NCBI GenBank assembly: GCA_035771175.1
Contig: CM069603.1
Location: 29,871,308-29,935,307, forward strand
Direction: 5' to 3'
DNA: 64,000 nucleotides
DNA from: Paratinospora sagittata
Lineage: Eukaryota; Streptophyta; Magnoliopsida; Ranunculales; Menispermaceae
The notes beneath the pieces are model-generated. The model worked only from the letters and a program-made list of their open reading frames with translations, ran no database searches and was not told the origin of the DNA. The translations under genes and the position numbers were made by a program. Positions 11,271 to 20,399 of the stretch are shown in pieces (positions within the stretch are counted from its first letter, which is position 1; each line of letters begins with the position of its first letter).

Positions 11271-12749
11271 TTGATCGAGGAGGAACCAAGATCACGACTC
11301 TCTCAATTATCAGCCAACTCTGAGCTAGTTCGAAAGATTTCAGCAGCTCAAGCCAATGACCCTATGTTAATGGAGAAACGCAAACTTCTACTCAGCGGAC
11401 ATGACTTTCCTCACTGGTCGGTCTCTAAAGACGGGGCCGTTTTCTATAAAAAAAAACGTCTATGTCTACCGAACAATCCTGAAGTTCGCAAAGAAGTGTT
11501 CACTGAGATGCAATGTTCGAGGTTCGCTATGCATCCTAGGGGTAACAAGATGTACATGGATGTCAAGCGACAATTCTGGTTTTCCGGAATGAAGAAGGTG
11601 ATTGCACACTTAGTTGCTCGATGTCTCGTTTGTCAGCAAGTTAAGGCAGAACAAAGACTTCCCTCTGGACTTCTCCAGAGGAAGTGGGAGAACATCGCAA
11701 TGGGCTTTGTTACGGCCTTTCCTCGAAATCATAAAGGGCAAGATGCAATATGGGTTATCATTAACAAACTTACAAAGTCTGAACACTTATTGCCAATAAA
11801 GTTCAATGATAATGCCGCCAAACTTACCGAACTATATGAAAGAGAGATCGTACGCCTCCATGACATACCACTCACGATCGTCTCTGATCGAGACCCTCGA
11901 TTCACATCAAAGTTTTGGCCAAGCTTCCATAGTCAAATGGGCTCTAAGATCATCATGAGCACAGCCTTTCACCCTCAGACAGATGGACAGTCAGAGCGTC
12001 TTATCCAAATCTTAGAAGACATGTTACGCTGTTGCATTTTGGACTTTAATGATGGATGGGCAAAGTACTTACATTTAGCTGAGTTTGCATACAACTGCAG
12101 CTACCAAACTAGTATCGGCATGGCACCGTACGAGGCTCTCTATAGTCGCCCTTGCAGATCTCCGGTATGCTGGTTAGATATGGCAGATCGACCGCAGTTG
12201 GGCCCTGAACTAGTTCAAGAGACTTCTGAGAAGATCACACTAGTAAAGGAACGACTTCGTGTTGCACAAAGTCGACAGAAGAGCTATGCTGACAAGCGGA
12301 GGCAGCCTCTAGAATTTGATAAGGGGGACTTGGTTTTTCTAAAAGTCCAGCCCACAAGAGGTGTCAAATGCTTTGGGATCAAAGGAAAGCTCTCCCCACG
12401 GTATAATGGTCCATTTCAGATCATTGAACGTATTAGCAAACCTGCTTATCGTCTGTCACTTCCATCATCCATGTCTAAGGTTCATAACATTTTTCACGTA
12501 TCCATGCTTCGAAAGTATCGTCATGATCCTTCGCATATCATCCCTCTAGTTGAGGTTCTGGTTGAGGAAGGAAATAGGTATTAGGAGAGAGCGATACAAA
12601 ATTTGGATAGAAAAACTCAAAAACTAAGGCGACGTAGCATACCACTTGTGAAGGTGCTTTGGGATCACCATGGAGTCGAGGAAGCAACATGGGAACTAGA
12701 AGCAACAATTAAACAGAAATACCCTGAATTATTTTCTTGTAATAACTGA
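11271..12749 (+). pseudogene. Element A integrase and chromodomain (degenerate)
   Basis: A 437-codon open stretch carries the H2C2 zinc-binding N-terminus (HPRGNKM, CLVCQQVKAEQR). The DDE core has the second Asp in TIVSDRDPRFTSKFW and the Glu in DGQSERLIQILEDM. The first catalytic Asp is lost: MDFVT of element B is MGFVT here (codon 11703), and a short piece just before it is deleted. The GPY/F-type C-terminus (YNGPFQIIERI, KVHNIFHVSMLRKY) leads to a TAG at 12582. The same frame continues to 12749 as a chromodomain (SIPLVKVLWDHHGVEEATWE, YPELF). Chromodomains direct integration to marked heterochromatin. The TAG before the chromodomain is also in B (38309). Confidence 0.88.
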
Positions 12750-12843
12750 TGATGTCATACATTGTACTATTTCACTTATCAATAAAATGATGAAACTTTG
12801 TTTATACATATCTTAATACATCGTTTCACTTGAATAACTATGC

Positions 12844-12845
12844 AG
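12844..12845 (+). promoter_or_regulatory. Candidate 3' splice site abutting the ORF3 start
   Basis: The sequence CTATGCAG|ATGTCTGA places an acceptor AG directly against the ORF3 ATG at 12846. Element C has TTTGCACAG|ATGTCAGA at its ORF3 start on the minus strand (plus 41439-41444). In B the AG has become AT. The arrangement suggests a spliced mRNA for ORF3, but no transcript evidence is available. Confidence 0.5.
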
Positions 12846-13358
12846 ATGTCTGAAAATAATATCAATGGATATGGTAATGCACACACGCAGTGGCCTCCTT
12901 GGCAACCTGTGGTGACTCTTTCAGGATCTGAGTCAAGTCACAACTACCTTGCATCACCAACTCCATCTCCACATAGACAGCGATCCTTATCGCCAGAGCG
13001 TGCATGGCTTTTTCGTAACAATTTTGCCCAAAACAATCTCGTGCCCTCATCTTGGCAGGACCTTTTACCAAAATTGGCAGGCGGTCGAATTCGAGCAACA
13101 GCACGAAAAAATATTTCATCGCTCAACATACCTCCCCTCAAACGATGTAACCAACGCCCTACACCACCATCTGTTAAGCAAAGGTTGGAATCTTCTGAGG
13201 ACGAATCTGACTCCATTTACTCTCCATGGTTTCATGATGTTGAGGATTCCACTGGCCAGAGTGTCATTCAAGGACCATACAGGCACTACCCTGAACTAGC
13301 AAACGATGACATCGGCAGTGAATCTCAAGCAGATAACCATCATGACTACTTGAACTGA
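12846..13358 (+). CDS. Element A ORF3: small extra ORF after pol
   Basis: An intact 170-residue ORF lies between the chromodomain and the polypurine tract. I chose the second ATG (MSENN) because the acceptor-like GCAG ends at 12845; an in-frame ATG lies two codons earlier. The protein has a Ser/Pro-rich N-terminus and a basic middle (SPHRQRSLSPERAWLF, GGRIRATARKNI, PPLKR). An acidic tail follows (SSEDESDSI, ELANDDIGSESQADN). No signal peptide or membrane segment is visible, so it does not look like an envelope gene. Element B keeps a decayed copy (38561-39075). Element C has a longer relative on the minus strand (41441-40590) with the same order of SP-QR, GG-R-R-A-K and acidic blocks. I know no family for it. 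It could be a nuclear or chromatin-binding accessory protein, but that is a guess from composition. Confidence 0.7.
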   Translation: MSENNINGYGNAHTQWPPWQPVVTLSGSESSHNYLASPTPSPHRQRSLSPERAWLFRNNFAQNNLVPSSWQDLLPKLAGGRIRATARKNISSLNIPPLKRCNQRPTPPSVKQRLESSEDESDSIYSPWFHDVEDSTGQSVIQGPYRHYPELANDDIGSESQADNHHDYLN

Positions 13359-13378
13359 TTTCGAGGGCAAAATCCTTT

Positions 13379-13393
13379 TAAGGGGGGGTAGAG
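13379..13393 (+). other. Polypurine tract of element A
   Basis: AAGGGGGGGTAGAG directly precedes the right LTR and would prime plus-strand DNA synthesis. B (about 39098-39110) and C (minus, about 40539-40553) have matching tracts. Confidence 0.8.
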
Positions 13394-14766
13394 TGTAATA
13401 CCCTAGGTTTGCACAAGTTTATAAAAAAAAATGTTCGAACAACCTGCCCGAACGTTCAGGCGTCAAATCTTCTATATAAAGAAACCTCCCCCTCCTCATT
13501 TCTCACAACAAATCACCTCTCCTAGTGATTTTTCTTCTTCTTTTCACTCATTTTGAGTTTTTGGTCTTTTGAGACTCTCTGTGCGGTGAAACGCGGTTCT
13601 GTTCGGGAGAAGGCGCCAGTTCTGAAACGAGTTCTTATCTGAAGGTGGGGAACGAAACATAGGTTTGCATGTCTTATAACTTTTATTAAAGTTTATATTC
13701 ATTTATCATTATATTTACTATTCATTTACACTGCATTATTGCGTATAATGTTTATATTGTCGCACTTATGCCTGTATAATTGAAATTCATGTATTACGTT
13801 GTTGTTATGCCGGCTTAGTAGTCAATCTGGCTCAACCAGACTTGGTCTTGTCCTCAGTAACTTTAAATAGTAAACGGGAGGCAGCGTGCTGCTCTAGACG
13901 ATTGGTATTTAAGTAGACCTCGTGTCTCACCTCTTAACTAGAGACTGATCTGGTTGGTCTTATTTGAAAGCTATCAGTTTATACAGTAATACTGAATGTC
14001 CTAACCTTGCACGTAGTGATACCGACCCTGATAAGGATCACCAGACGTTGCTAAATCCTCTCTAAATGTTAAGTAAAGACCGGACCAGTTTATACAGACC
14101 AATTCATGCATTGGCATCATACATATCACCACCTAGGGACATATGTGGTTTATGATTCATAGAATAGTTAGGAGCGATGCTCGCTATTCATTATATTTCT
14201 CTAGAGAGGGGCGTACAATGAGAACCTGGCTAATTCTGGGAAGGACATCTGTACGTGAATCCAGAGCATCATTCCTTAAGAGGGACGTACAATGAGAACC
14301 CGGTTACTCCTGGGGAAAGACATCTGTACGTGAACTCAGGCGATGTACAGTCATCAAACCATTACGAGACGGTGTCATGCATACATACATATTGAATTGA
14401 TTATGATTCTCTGATGTGTATTTAAGATATTTGATTATGAAGTTTGCTTTATTAATTGTTATATTCACGAACTATTTTACCCACTGAGCGTGTAGCTCAC
14501 CCCGTTGTTATCCAATTTTTCACAGGAGATTAGGGTGGATTGGGTGTAAGTTTTTGGGCCCACATTTTGTACCCTTTGTATTATTCATTGGGGATTTTGG
14601 GAGAATATTCCCTTAACTATTTTATGTACAATTATATTCTGAAATTAATAAAATTAGACTTGTACTTAAATTGTGTTTCCGCTGACTCTATTATTACGTT
14701 ATAATGCATTCGCACCCCGTCCGGGAGTGTCCCGCCGGTTTAGGCGCGTCCGGGCGGGGTGTGACA
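13394..14766 (+). repeat. 3' LTR of element A
   Basis: It runs from TGTAATACCC to GTGACA and aligns with 3412-4769 over its length. It keeps the palindromic GAACGTTC core (13450-13457) and TATA box (13472-13481) of U3. The donor-like GAAG|GTGGGG (GT 13645-13646), the GCTCACCCC box and the acceptor-like TTTCACAG|GAG (AG 14524-14525) are also present. Confidence 0.93.
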
Positions 14767-14771
14767 ATGAT
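14767..14771. repeat. Target-site duplication ATGAT, right flank of element A
   Basis: It is identical to 3407-3411 and follows the TGACA end of the right LTR. Confidence 0.9.
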
Positions 14772-16619
14772 AAAGTCCATTCAGTGGTCCAACTTAAGTA
14801 TTCCATGACTTTGTTAGAAGTCTAGCCCAATCTCCCCCAAGGCGTAAACTCAATACTGATCATAGAAAGTCTCTGCAGTGGAACAATAAATGATGACTTA
14901 TCTTCAACCAATGGACGATATTAAAACACACCTTTAATTCATAATTAGTAGGTTTATTGGAATAAGAGATCCGATTATTTCCTTATAGGGAATTCTCATC
15001 CTACTAGGTGAATGTCTAAAAATTATCTTTCCCAATATAAACCAAACCAATAACAAATAAAGGGTTTTCATCCATGCCCACATCATGCAATTTCAAATAA
15101 AACATACATGAGCAAAACAGTTCAATATATATAGGACGACATAAATGATGAAATAAGATTGAAATTCTACTCAACCAATTTTGCCAGAATATTCCCCATA
15201 ATTCTAATTCACTGCACAACTCTATCAAATCCTGCAAATATTATCATTTTCATATCAATATAATTAACAACATCTCATTTTATTCTCATAATCAACTTAT
15301 TGTAGTTTCACATGAAAACCCCCAATATTTCTATCATTTCAACCATAGGAAATTCACCAATTTCCCATTTTAACTCAATCACAATCTATACTATGTTAGA
15401 AACGGTAGAAATCATCAATTAAGTTAATTTCTCATGTTCCTAACTTGATTTCTCTGATCTTTTTACTATTTTCAAAAATTTGGAAATTCTTTAATTTAGC
15501 ACTTAGCTAAGTTTTTAAGTCATACAAGATTAGAATTTTAACTCTGGCTAAGTCATTCAACTAAGTTCAGGCAACATGAAATGAACTCTAACTTTTTAAT
15601 TCAGTCCCATAATTATATTTGAGTCTTCCAGACACGTGATGATCAGTCTAAATAATTTCTACCACCCTCTAAAATATTATCCCAGTAAAAGACAGTAGAA
15701 ATAAGCTTTTTAACCTTATTTCTGCAAGTCTCCAAGTCTAACGTATTTACTGAAACCATTCAATCGCATACTAAAAATACCAATCGATATCCAAAAATCA
15801 TAATCTTGGTATCGAAACGTCCGAAATTCAGTCCTCTACGATTCGATGGTTTCAATCTGGAATTTCACCGGAGTTTGACATGGTTCGTAAGGCCCCTAGT
15901 GTTAAATTTGACTTTCGGTACCAATAGTACACATGAACGCAAACAAACTACATATTCACAATCTACGCGACTATAGGAGTGGTAATACATAAATTTTACG
16001 TGTTTCGATTCAAAGTGGGTCAAAATCCTATTTTTAAAAATACTACAAAATACCTCTTATAGCAAAAATTAAACCGCTGGAATCGTTATACACTAGTTAA
16101 AGATCAATTTCACGACGAAAAATAGCGAAAATCACTTACCGACACGTCTTATTTGGCCGTGAAATCATCCCGAAACCCCCGCCCCTTTTTCTTTTTTTCT
16201 CAGCTTTTCTCTCGGACGATATAAGCAATTGAGGTTTTTATGTTTTTGTTTTCCTTTTCATCCATATGACAAGATGAGCAACAAGTCATAAGATTCCATG
16301 ATACCCATCTTTATTTAATAAAACAACTCCCAAACTTAACTTGAATTTCATATCATTTAAGCACCAACTTTCTCAATTAATCATTAGATTTATTTAATTT
16401 ATCTATTTCATTGAATCATACACCTTCCATTACACCATTTTCATAATTCCACTCACGTAAATTACGCGTATATTCTCATACACACATACATTTGACTCTT
16501 ACGTATATATACACATATTATACACTTCAATATACGTATAAGTCAATGTAGGTGTTTAATTAGGTGTATAAAAATTTTGAAATATTAACTTTTATAAAAA
16601 GAAAATGAGGGTTGTTACA

Positions 16620-17110
16620 ATAATACATTAGATACTACAATGCAAATTGTAGCACCCCGTCACCTTTGGATTGGATAGAATCACATATTGACATTCAATT
16701 CAATAAAAATCTAAATGTGATGGGGCCATACATTTTTGTATTACAATTTTTATTCTAATCAATGTAGCATATACCTTTGATATATGTATATATCAAAGAA
16801 AAATGCATTTAGTTGAGTATATATATATACTCAACTAAGCCTTTTTCTAACTAAATGGAGTCAGCTACATGAATCTGCATCTTCCACTCTACTAAATCGA
16901 GGGCTAAGTCAACATTTAAATTAAAAGAATTGAAATATTTTTTAATTATCTTTGAAATATTTTTTAATTATCTCTGTTCATGTTATTTTAGGTCTACCTC
17001 TATCTCTATTGTTACCATCTAGCTAGTACTAATAAGTCATTTTTTCAAACTAGTGCATCTAAAAGCCTATATTGTATATTTCCAAACCATTTTAGTTGTT
17101 CTCTTTCTTT
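16620..17110. other. Intergenic stretch with no gene
   Basis: AT-rich DNA between the X-family LTR and the SINE. Apart from the two palindromes at 16775-16838 I see nothing to annotate. Confidence 0.5.
16775..16838. repeat. Two adjacent palindromes (hairpin-forming)
   Basis: Positions 16775-16798 have 10-bp arms (CTTTGATATA and its complement) around a 4-base loop. Positions 16809-16838 form a perfect 30-bp palindrome with arms TTAGTTGAGTATATA. Only ten bases separate them. They lie between the X-family LTR and the SINE, outside any gene. Confidence 0.8.
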
Positions 17111-17117
17111 CTTTCTT

Positions 17118-17336
17118 TCTTTTTTTTTTTTACCAATTTTTCGGCACCTGAGAGGTGTCATCCTTCCCTTTAGGTGAGACTAATCGTCCCAGGCCTGGGC
17201 ATTGCAGAGGCGTTTGGACTGACCATCCCAATAGGGGCCGATAAATGGGGGCAAGCTCAAGTTCGAACTCGAGACCTGGACCTTAATCTCACTTATACTT
17301 AATTCCTTAACGAACTGAGCTACTACTTGTTGGTAG
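17118..17336 (-). mobile_element. tRNA-derived SINE
   Basis: Read on the minus strand from about 17336, the sequence opens with a Pol III A-box-like TAGCTCAGTTCGTTAAGG (plus 17305-17322). A B-box-like GAGTTCGAAC follows (plus 17261-17271). It then runs about 140 bp through a non-tRNA body and ends in a poly(A) tail, seen as the T-run at 17118-17131. Box order and spacing match tRNA-derived SINEs of plants. It is not a functional tRNA because the arms do not pair. Flanking duplications were not resolved. Confidence 0.65.
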
Positions 17337-17377
17337 GTTATTTATTATTTTATCTCTAATTGATGTTACTCCTACCA

Positions 17378-19405
17378 TGTAACACCCCGTAATTTTAATA
17401 AAATACATACGTTGAAGTACGCGTATATCAAGATGTATAATACACGTATTTTATACCTATGAGCTAAATATATGTGTGATAATACACGTATTTGATACGT
17501 ATGAGCTAAATATACCCGTGTAAGAAATACATGCTATATTTAAGGAATATGAACAAATAAATATAATTATTAAATAAAGAATATAAGTTTTATTAGTGGA
17601 AAGGGTTGGTTAATTAGATATGTGAATTGGAGTTGAATTAAATTGATTAATAGATGAGAAAGTTGGTTTGTTAACTTGCATGAGGAGCATGGGATAACAT
17701 GAAAAAGTTGGTTTGTTAAATTGCATGAGGAGCATGGGATAAAAATTAAAATAAAAAAAGGCTCTTATTTCCAACGTTTGCCGACAAGAGAAAGAGAAAG
17801 AGAAGGAGAAGAAGAAGTGCAGAGAGAAAGGAAAGGAAGGAAGGAAGAAAGAAGGGGAAACGGAGGAGATCCGAACCCGCGGTAAGTGATTTTTATTCTC
17901 TTTCTTCGTGAAATTGATCTCTAAGCTAGAGGTAACAAGTCTAGCGGAGTAAATTTTGTTGTGAGAGCCGTTTTACGGCGTTTTTAAAAAATTGGGATTT
18001 TGACCCAACGTGAATGAAAATCCGCTAGAAAGGTAGAAAAATGCTCCCTGGACTGTTAGAACCCCGAATATGTGGTTAGATTCAATTTCATGATTTTTGG
18101 AGACCGTTGGACAATTTTAATACAATTTACAACTTTCGGATGAATAGTGAATAGTAAATAGTGATGTGAATAGTAAATCGTGAATAGTATTGTGAACAGT
18201 GACGTAAAAATGATTTGAAATCATAGGTTCAGAACTGAATTCCGGACGTTTCGATACTAAGATCGTGATTTTTTGGATATGATTTGATATTTTTAGTAGC
18301 TAACGATATGATAAATGGTGCTTCTCAAGATAAGCTCTGGTTCATTTCAGTTGAGAGCTTACGTACATGGATAAATGCTATTGAGGAAGCAATGACGTTT
18401 ATGGTGCTCGATTTTAGAGGATATATTGGATTAGAAACTCGTGTAACCACTGTGAGTATAGTTTTCTTGATTTGGTTCTTGTATGACATTGTACGCATAT
18501 AAAATGTTTGATTGTATGCATGATATATTTATATATAATGCATTGAGTTTTATGGATCATGCAAACTGATTTTAGCAATTGGAGTTTGTAATGATGAGGC
18601 TTTGCGAATCCTCATTGTCATTTCGTTAGGAATAGACCCAGATGAGGCTTTGCGAGTCCTCATTGTCAGTAGGTCTATCGTAACAAGGGTTGCGATCCTT
18701 GAAATGACTGTGAATTGGGTGATGAGAGACTGTGTCTACCTTGTACGGCCATACAAGGGTTAGACCCGCTCTCTTGCCTTGCGAAGGAGGGAGATTGTGC
18801 ATTGTGTTATTGAAAACTCATGAAATTTATGTTGTTGACATGTATAATATATTCGTTGAATGATGCATGTGTTGCATAAGTGTTTGAAATGATTTTAAAT
18901 GTCATATTTCTCTAAATGTATATAATTGTTATCTCAAGAACTATATTCACTGAGCTGTTGTTTGCTCACCCCATTTCCTCCAATATTTCAGGTATTGAGT
19001 CGAAGGGAAAAGGAAAATTCCGTGAGTGATACTCACGTGAGCCTTCGTCTGGTATGTGTATGTATGCTTGGAGGAAATAGATTATATTTTTGTTATTTTG
19101 ATATGTATACTTATCACACATTATATATATATGTATTATCATCTAGATGGGATGTGTGGGCATAGATAGTTTAATATATTGGATGATGAAATGAAAATGT
19201 GATGTGTGAAGGAAGGGAATGATTATAGAGATCTATATTGGATGTGATTTGTGGTATATTGGAAAAAAAAATTACTATAAATTTTGGGATTGATTGTGAG
19301 ACTACGCGAAGGCTGACAGTGTATTATATATTGTATATGGGTATGTATAGTGTATAGTACACTGTGCCGGTCATGACGTCAGCCTACGTCAGGGGCGTCG
19401 TGACA
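17378..19405 (+). mobile_element. Solo LTR of family X with TSD TACCA
   Basis: It begins TGTAACACCCCG and ends GGGGCGTCGTGACA. TACCA precedes it (17373-17377) and follows it (19406-19410), so it is a complete solo LTR left by LTR-LTR recombination. It contains a strong donor-like GCG|GTAAGTGATTTT (GT 17882-17883). The GCTCACCCC box lies at 18964-18972 with an acceptor-like ATATTTCAG|GT (AG 18990-18991). Short TGAATAGT repeats lie near 18140-18195, a direct repeat at 18593-18669, and TGACGTCA at 19374-19381. It aligns with the minus-strand copy interrupted by element A. Open frames within it (for example 18284-18502) are short and look fortuitous. Confidence 0.88.
18593..18669 (+). repeat. Direct repeat GATGAGGCTTTGCGARTCCT
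   Basis: A 28-bp unit (GATGAGGCTTTGCG, then A or G variants, then TCCTCATTGTCA) occurs twice about 48 bases apart within the solo LTR. Each unit has small inverted arms (GATGAGG and CCTCATT). Confidence 0.75.
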
Positions 19406-19410
19406 TACCA

Positions 19411-20399
19411 TCACTCAAATATGCTCATTTCTAATCTTAAGGTTTTACTACATATCTATCTTAACATCCGCATTTTTGTTACGTTTTGTTCATTAACATA
19501 TTTTTAATTGTTCAACATTCTATATCATATAGAATAGTTGGCCTAATAACAACTCTTTAAAATTTTTCTTTTAATTTCATGGAACGCGCCTATCATATAA
19601 TCAATATTTCAAAAGTACTCCTTCACTTAACCCATCGTAATTCAACTCTATAGGTCAAATTCTTACCTATTTCGTTTCTTTATGTATAATATATCTCAAT
19701 TACTTAATTTTTACACTTTTTTTTTGTATGTTTTGACTTTTAATTTCACTATCTCTTTACTTATAAAGGTGAAAAAAAAAAGATAAACATAGTTATCGTT
19801 GGTCCCATATATTATTAAAAAGAAGACAAAAAAGTTAGCTAGTTGGACAAACACGATACAAGATATTAATAATTATTCATCATCCATCTTCCTCAAATTG
19901 ATGGAGGTCTTTTAGGTCATAGCTTCACAATTATAATTTGGTATTATATATTCTTTTAAATGAATAGATTAAAAACGAAACAAATAGTAAAGACAAGGTA
20001 AATTGACATAAGAGGAAAAAAATAAAGATCAAATGAAATGTGCTTTATTAAAAGAAAGAGAGGAGAGAAAAGACGAAACGAGAGGGAGGATTAATAAGAT
20101 GATCAAAGAGGAAAGAGAATGAAAGGAGAGGTTGACAAAAAAAAGATAAATTAGGCATAAAAAGATATATATAAAAAAATTATTTAAACACCTTTCATCA
20201 ATTAAATTTGCATATCTTATAACGCGGGAATAAATAAAGAAACGCAAAATTAAATAAATAAATAAATACTTTTGTTGTTCAAACGCACACGTATCTTCTC
20301 ATCTCTATCTTCCCCCTACTTAATTCCATTTCTTCTACTTCTTCTCCTACTCCATTTCTTCTTCATCTTCTTCTCGTAGATCGCTAGCTAGGGTTTGCG
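19411..20399. other. Intergenic region upstream of the RING gene
   Basis: AT-rich DNA without long ORFs. The last 120 bases are a CT-rich leader (TCTTCTTCTTCTC-like) ending in CTAGCTAGGGTTTGCG before the RING ATG, which looks like a 5' UTR. No confident TATA box was chosen. Confidence 0.4.

Larger units (their letters stand above)
3412..14766 (+). mobile_element. Element A: complete-length Ty3/gypsy chromovirus (Tekay/Del-like) with two extra ORFs
   Basis: An 11.36-kb element has two direct LTRs (3412-4769 and 13394-14766), a perfect 5-bp TSD (ATGAT), a polypurine tract before the right LTR, and the order LTR, AT-rich leader, ORF1, gag, protease, RT, RNase H, integrase, chromodomain, ORF3, LTR. 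Integrase before the end of pol and a C-terminal chromodomain place it in the plant chromoviruses. The IN/CHD motifs resemble the Tekay/Del clade (family knowledge). Gag-pol has 13 in-frame stops and one frameshift, and the RT and integrase active sites are altered, so it cannot move by itself. ORF1 and ORF3 are still open. A primer-binding site like that of element B (31957) is missing here through a deletion just after the 5' LTR. Confidence 0.93.
2780..16619 (-). repeat. Old LTR of family X, minus strand, interrupted by element A
   Basis: The reverse complement of 14772-16619 aligns with the solo LTR at 17378-19405. Shared pieces are a GTAAGTGATTTT donor-like site (plus 16134-16139), the CGTGAAATTGATCT block and the ATTTTGACCCA block. 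The LTR begins (minus sense) with TGTAACAACCCTC, ending at plus 16619. Its downstream part lies left of element A: an acceptor-like TTTTTCAG|GT reads on the minus strand at plus 3084-3091, preceded by a diverged GGCTCATTC box. Element A sits inside it, so the LTR itself is about 2.4 kb. The boundary near 2780 is approximate because the terminal motif is eroded, and no target-site duplication was found. Confidence 0.65.

Noticed and set aside
12846..13358. Envelope gene in the ORF3 position
   Set aside because: There is no signal peptide, transmembrane helix or cysteine pattern. The protein is hydrophilic throughout.
17261..17322. Possible tRNA gene on the minus strand
   Set aside because: A and B boxes are present but the arms do not form a cloverleaf, and a long body and poly(A) tail follow, so it is a SINE.
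18140..18200. CRISPR-like array from repeated TGAATAGT words
   Set aside because: The words are 8-10 bases, irregularly spaced and inside a plant LTR. Nothing resembles a CRISPR array.
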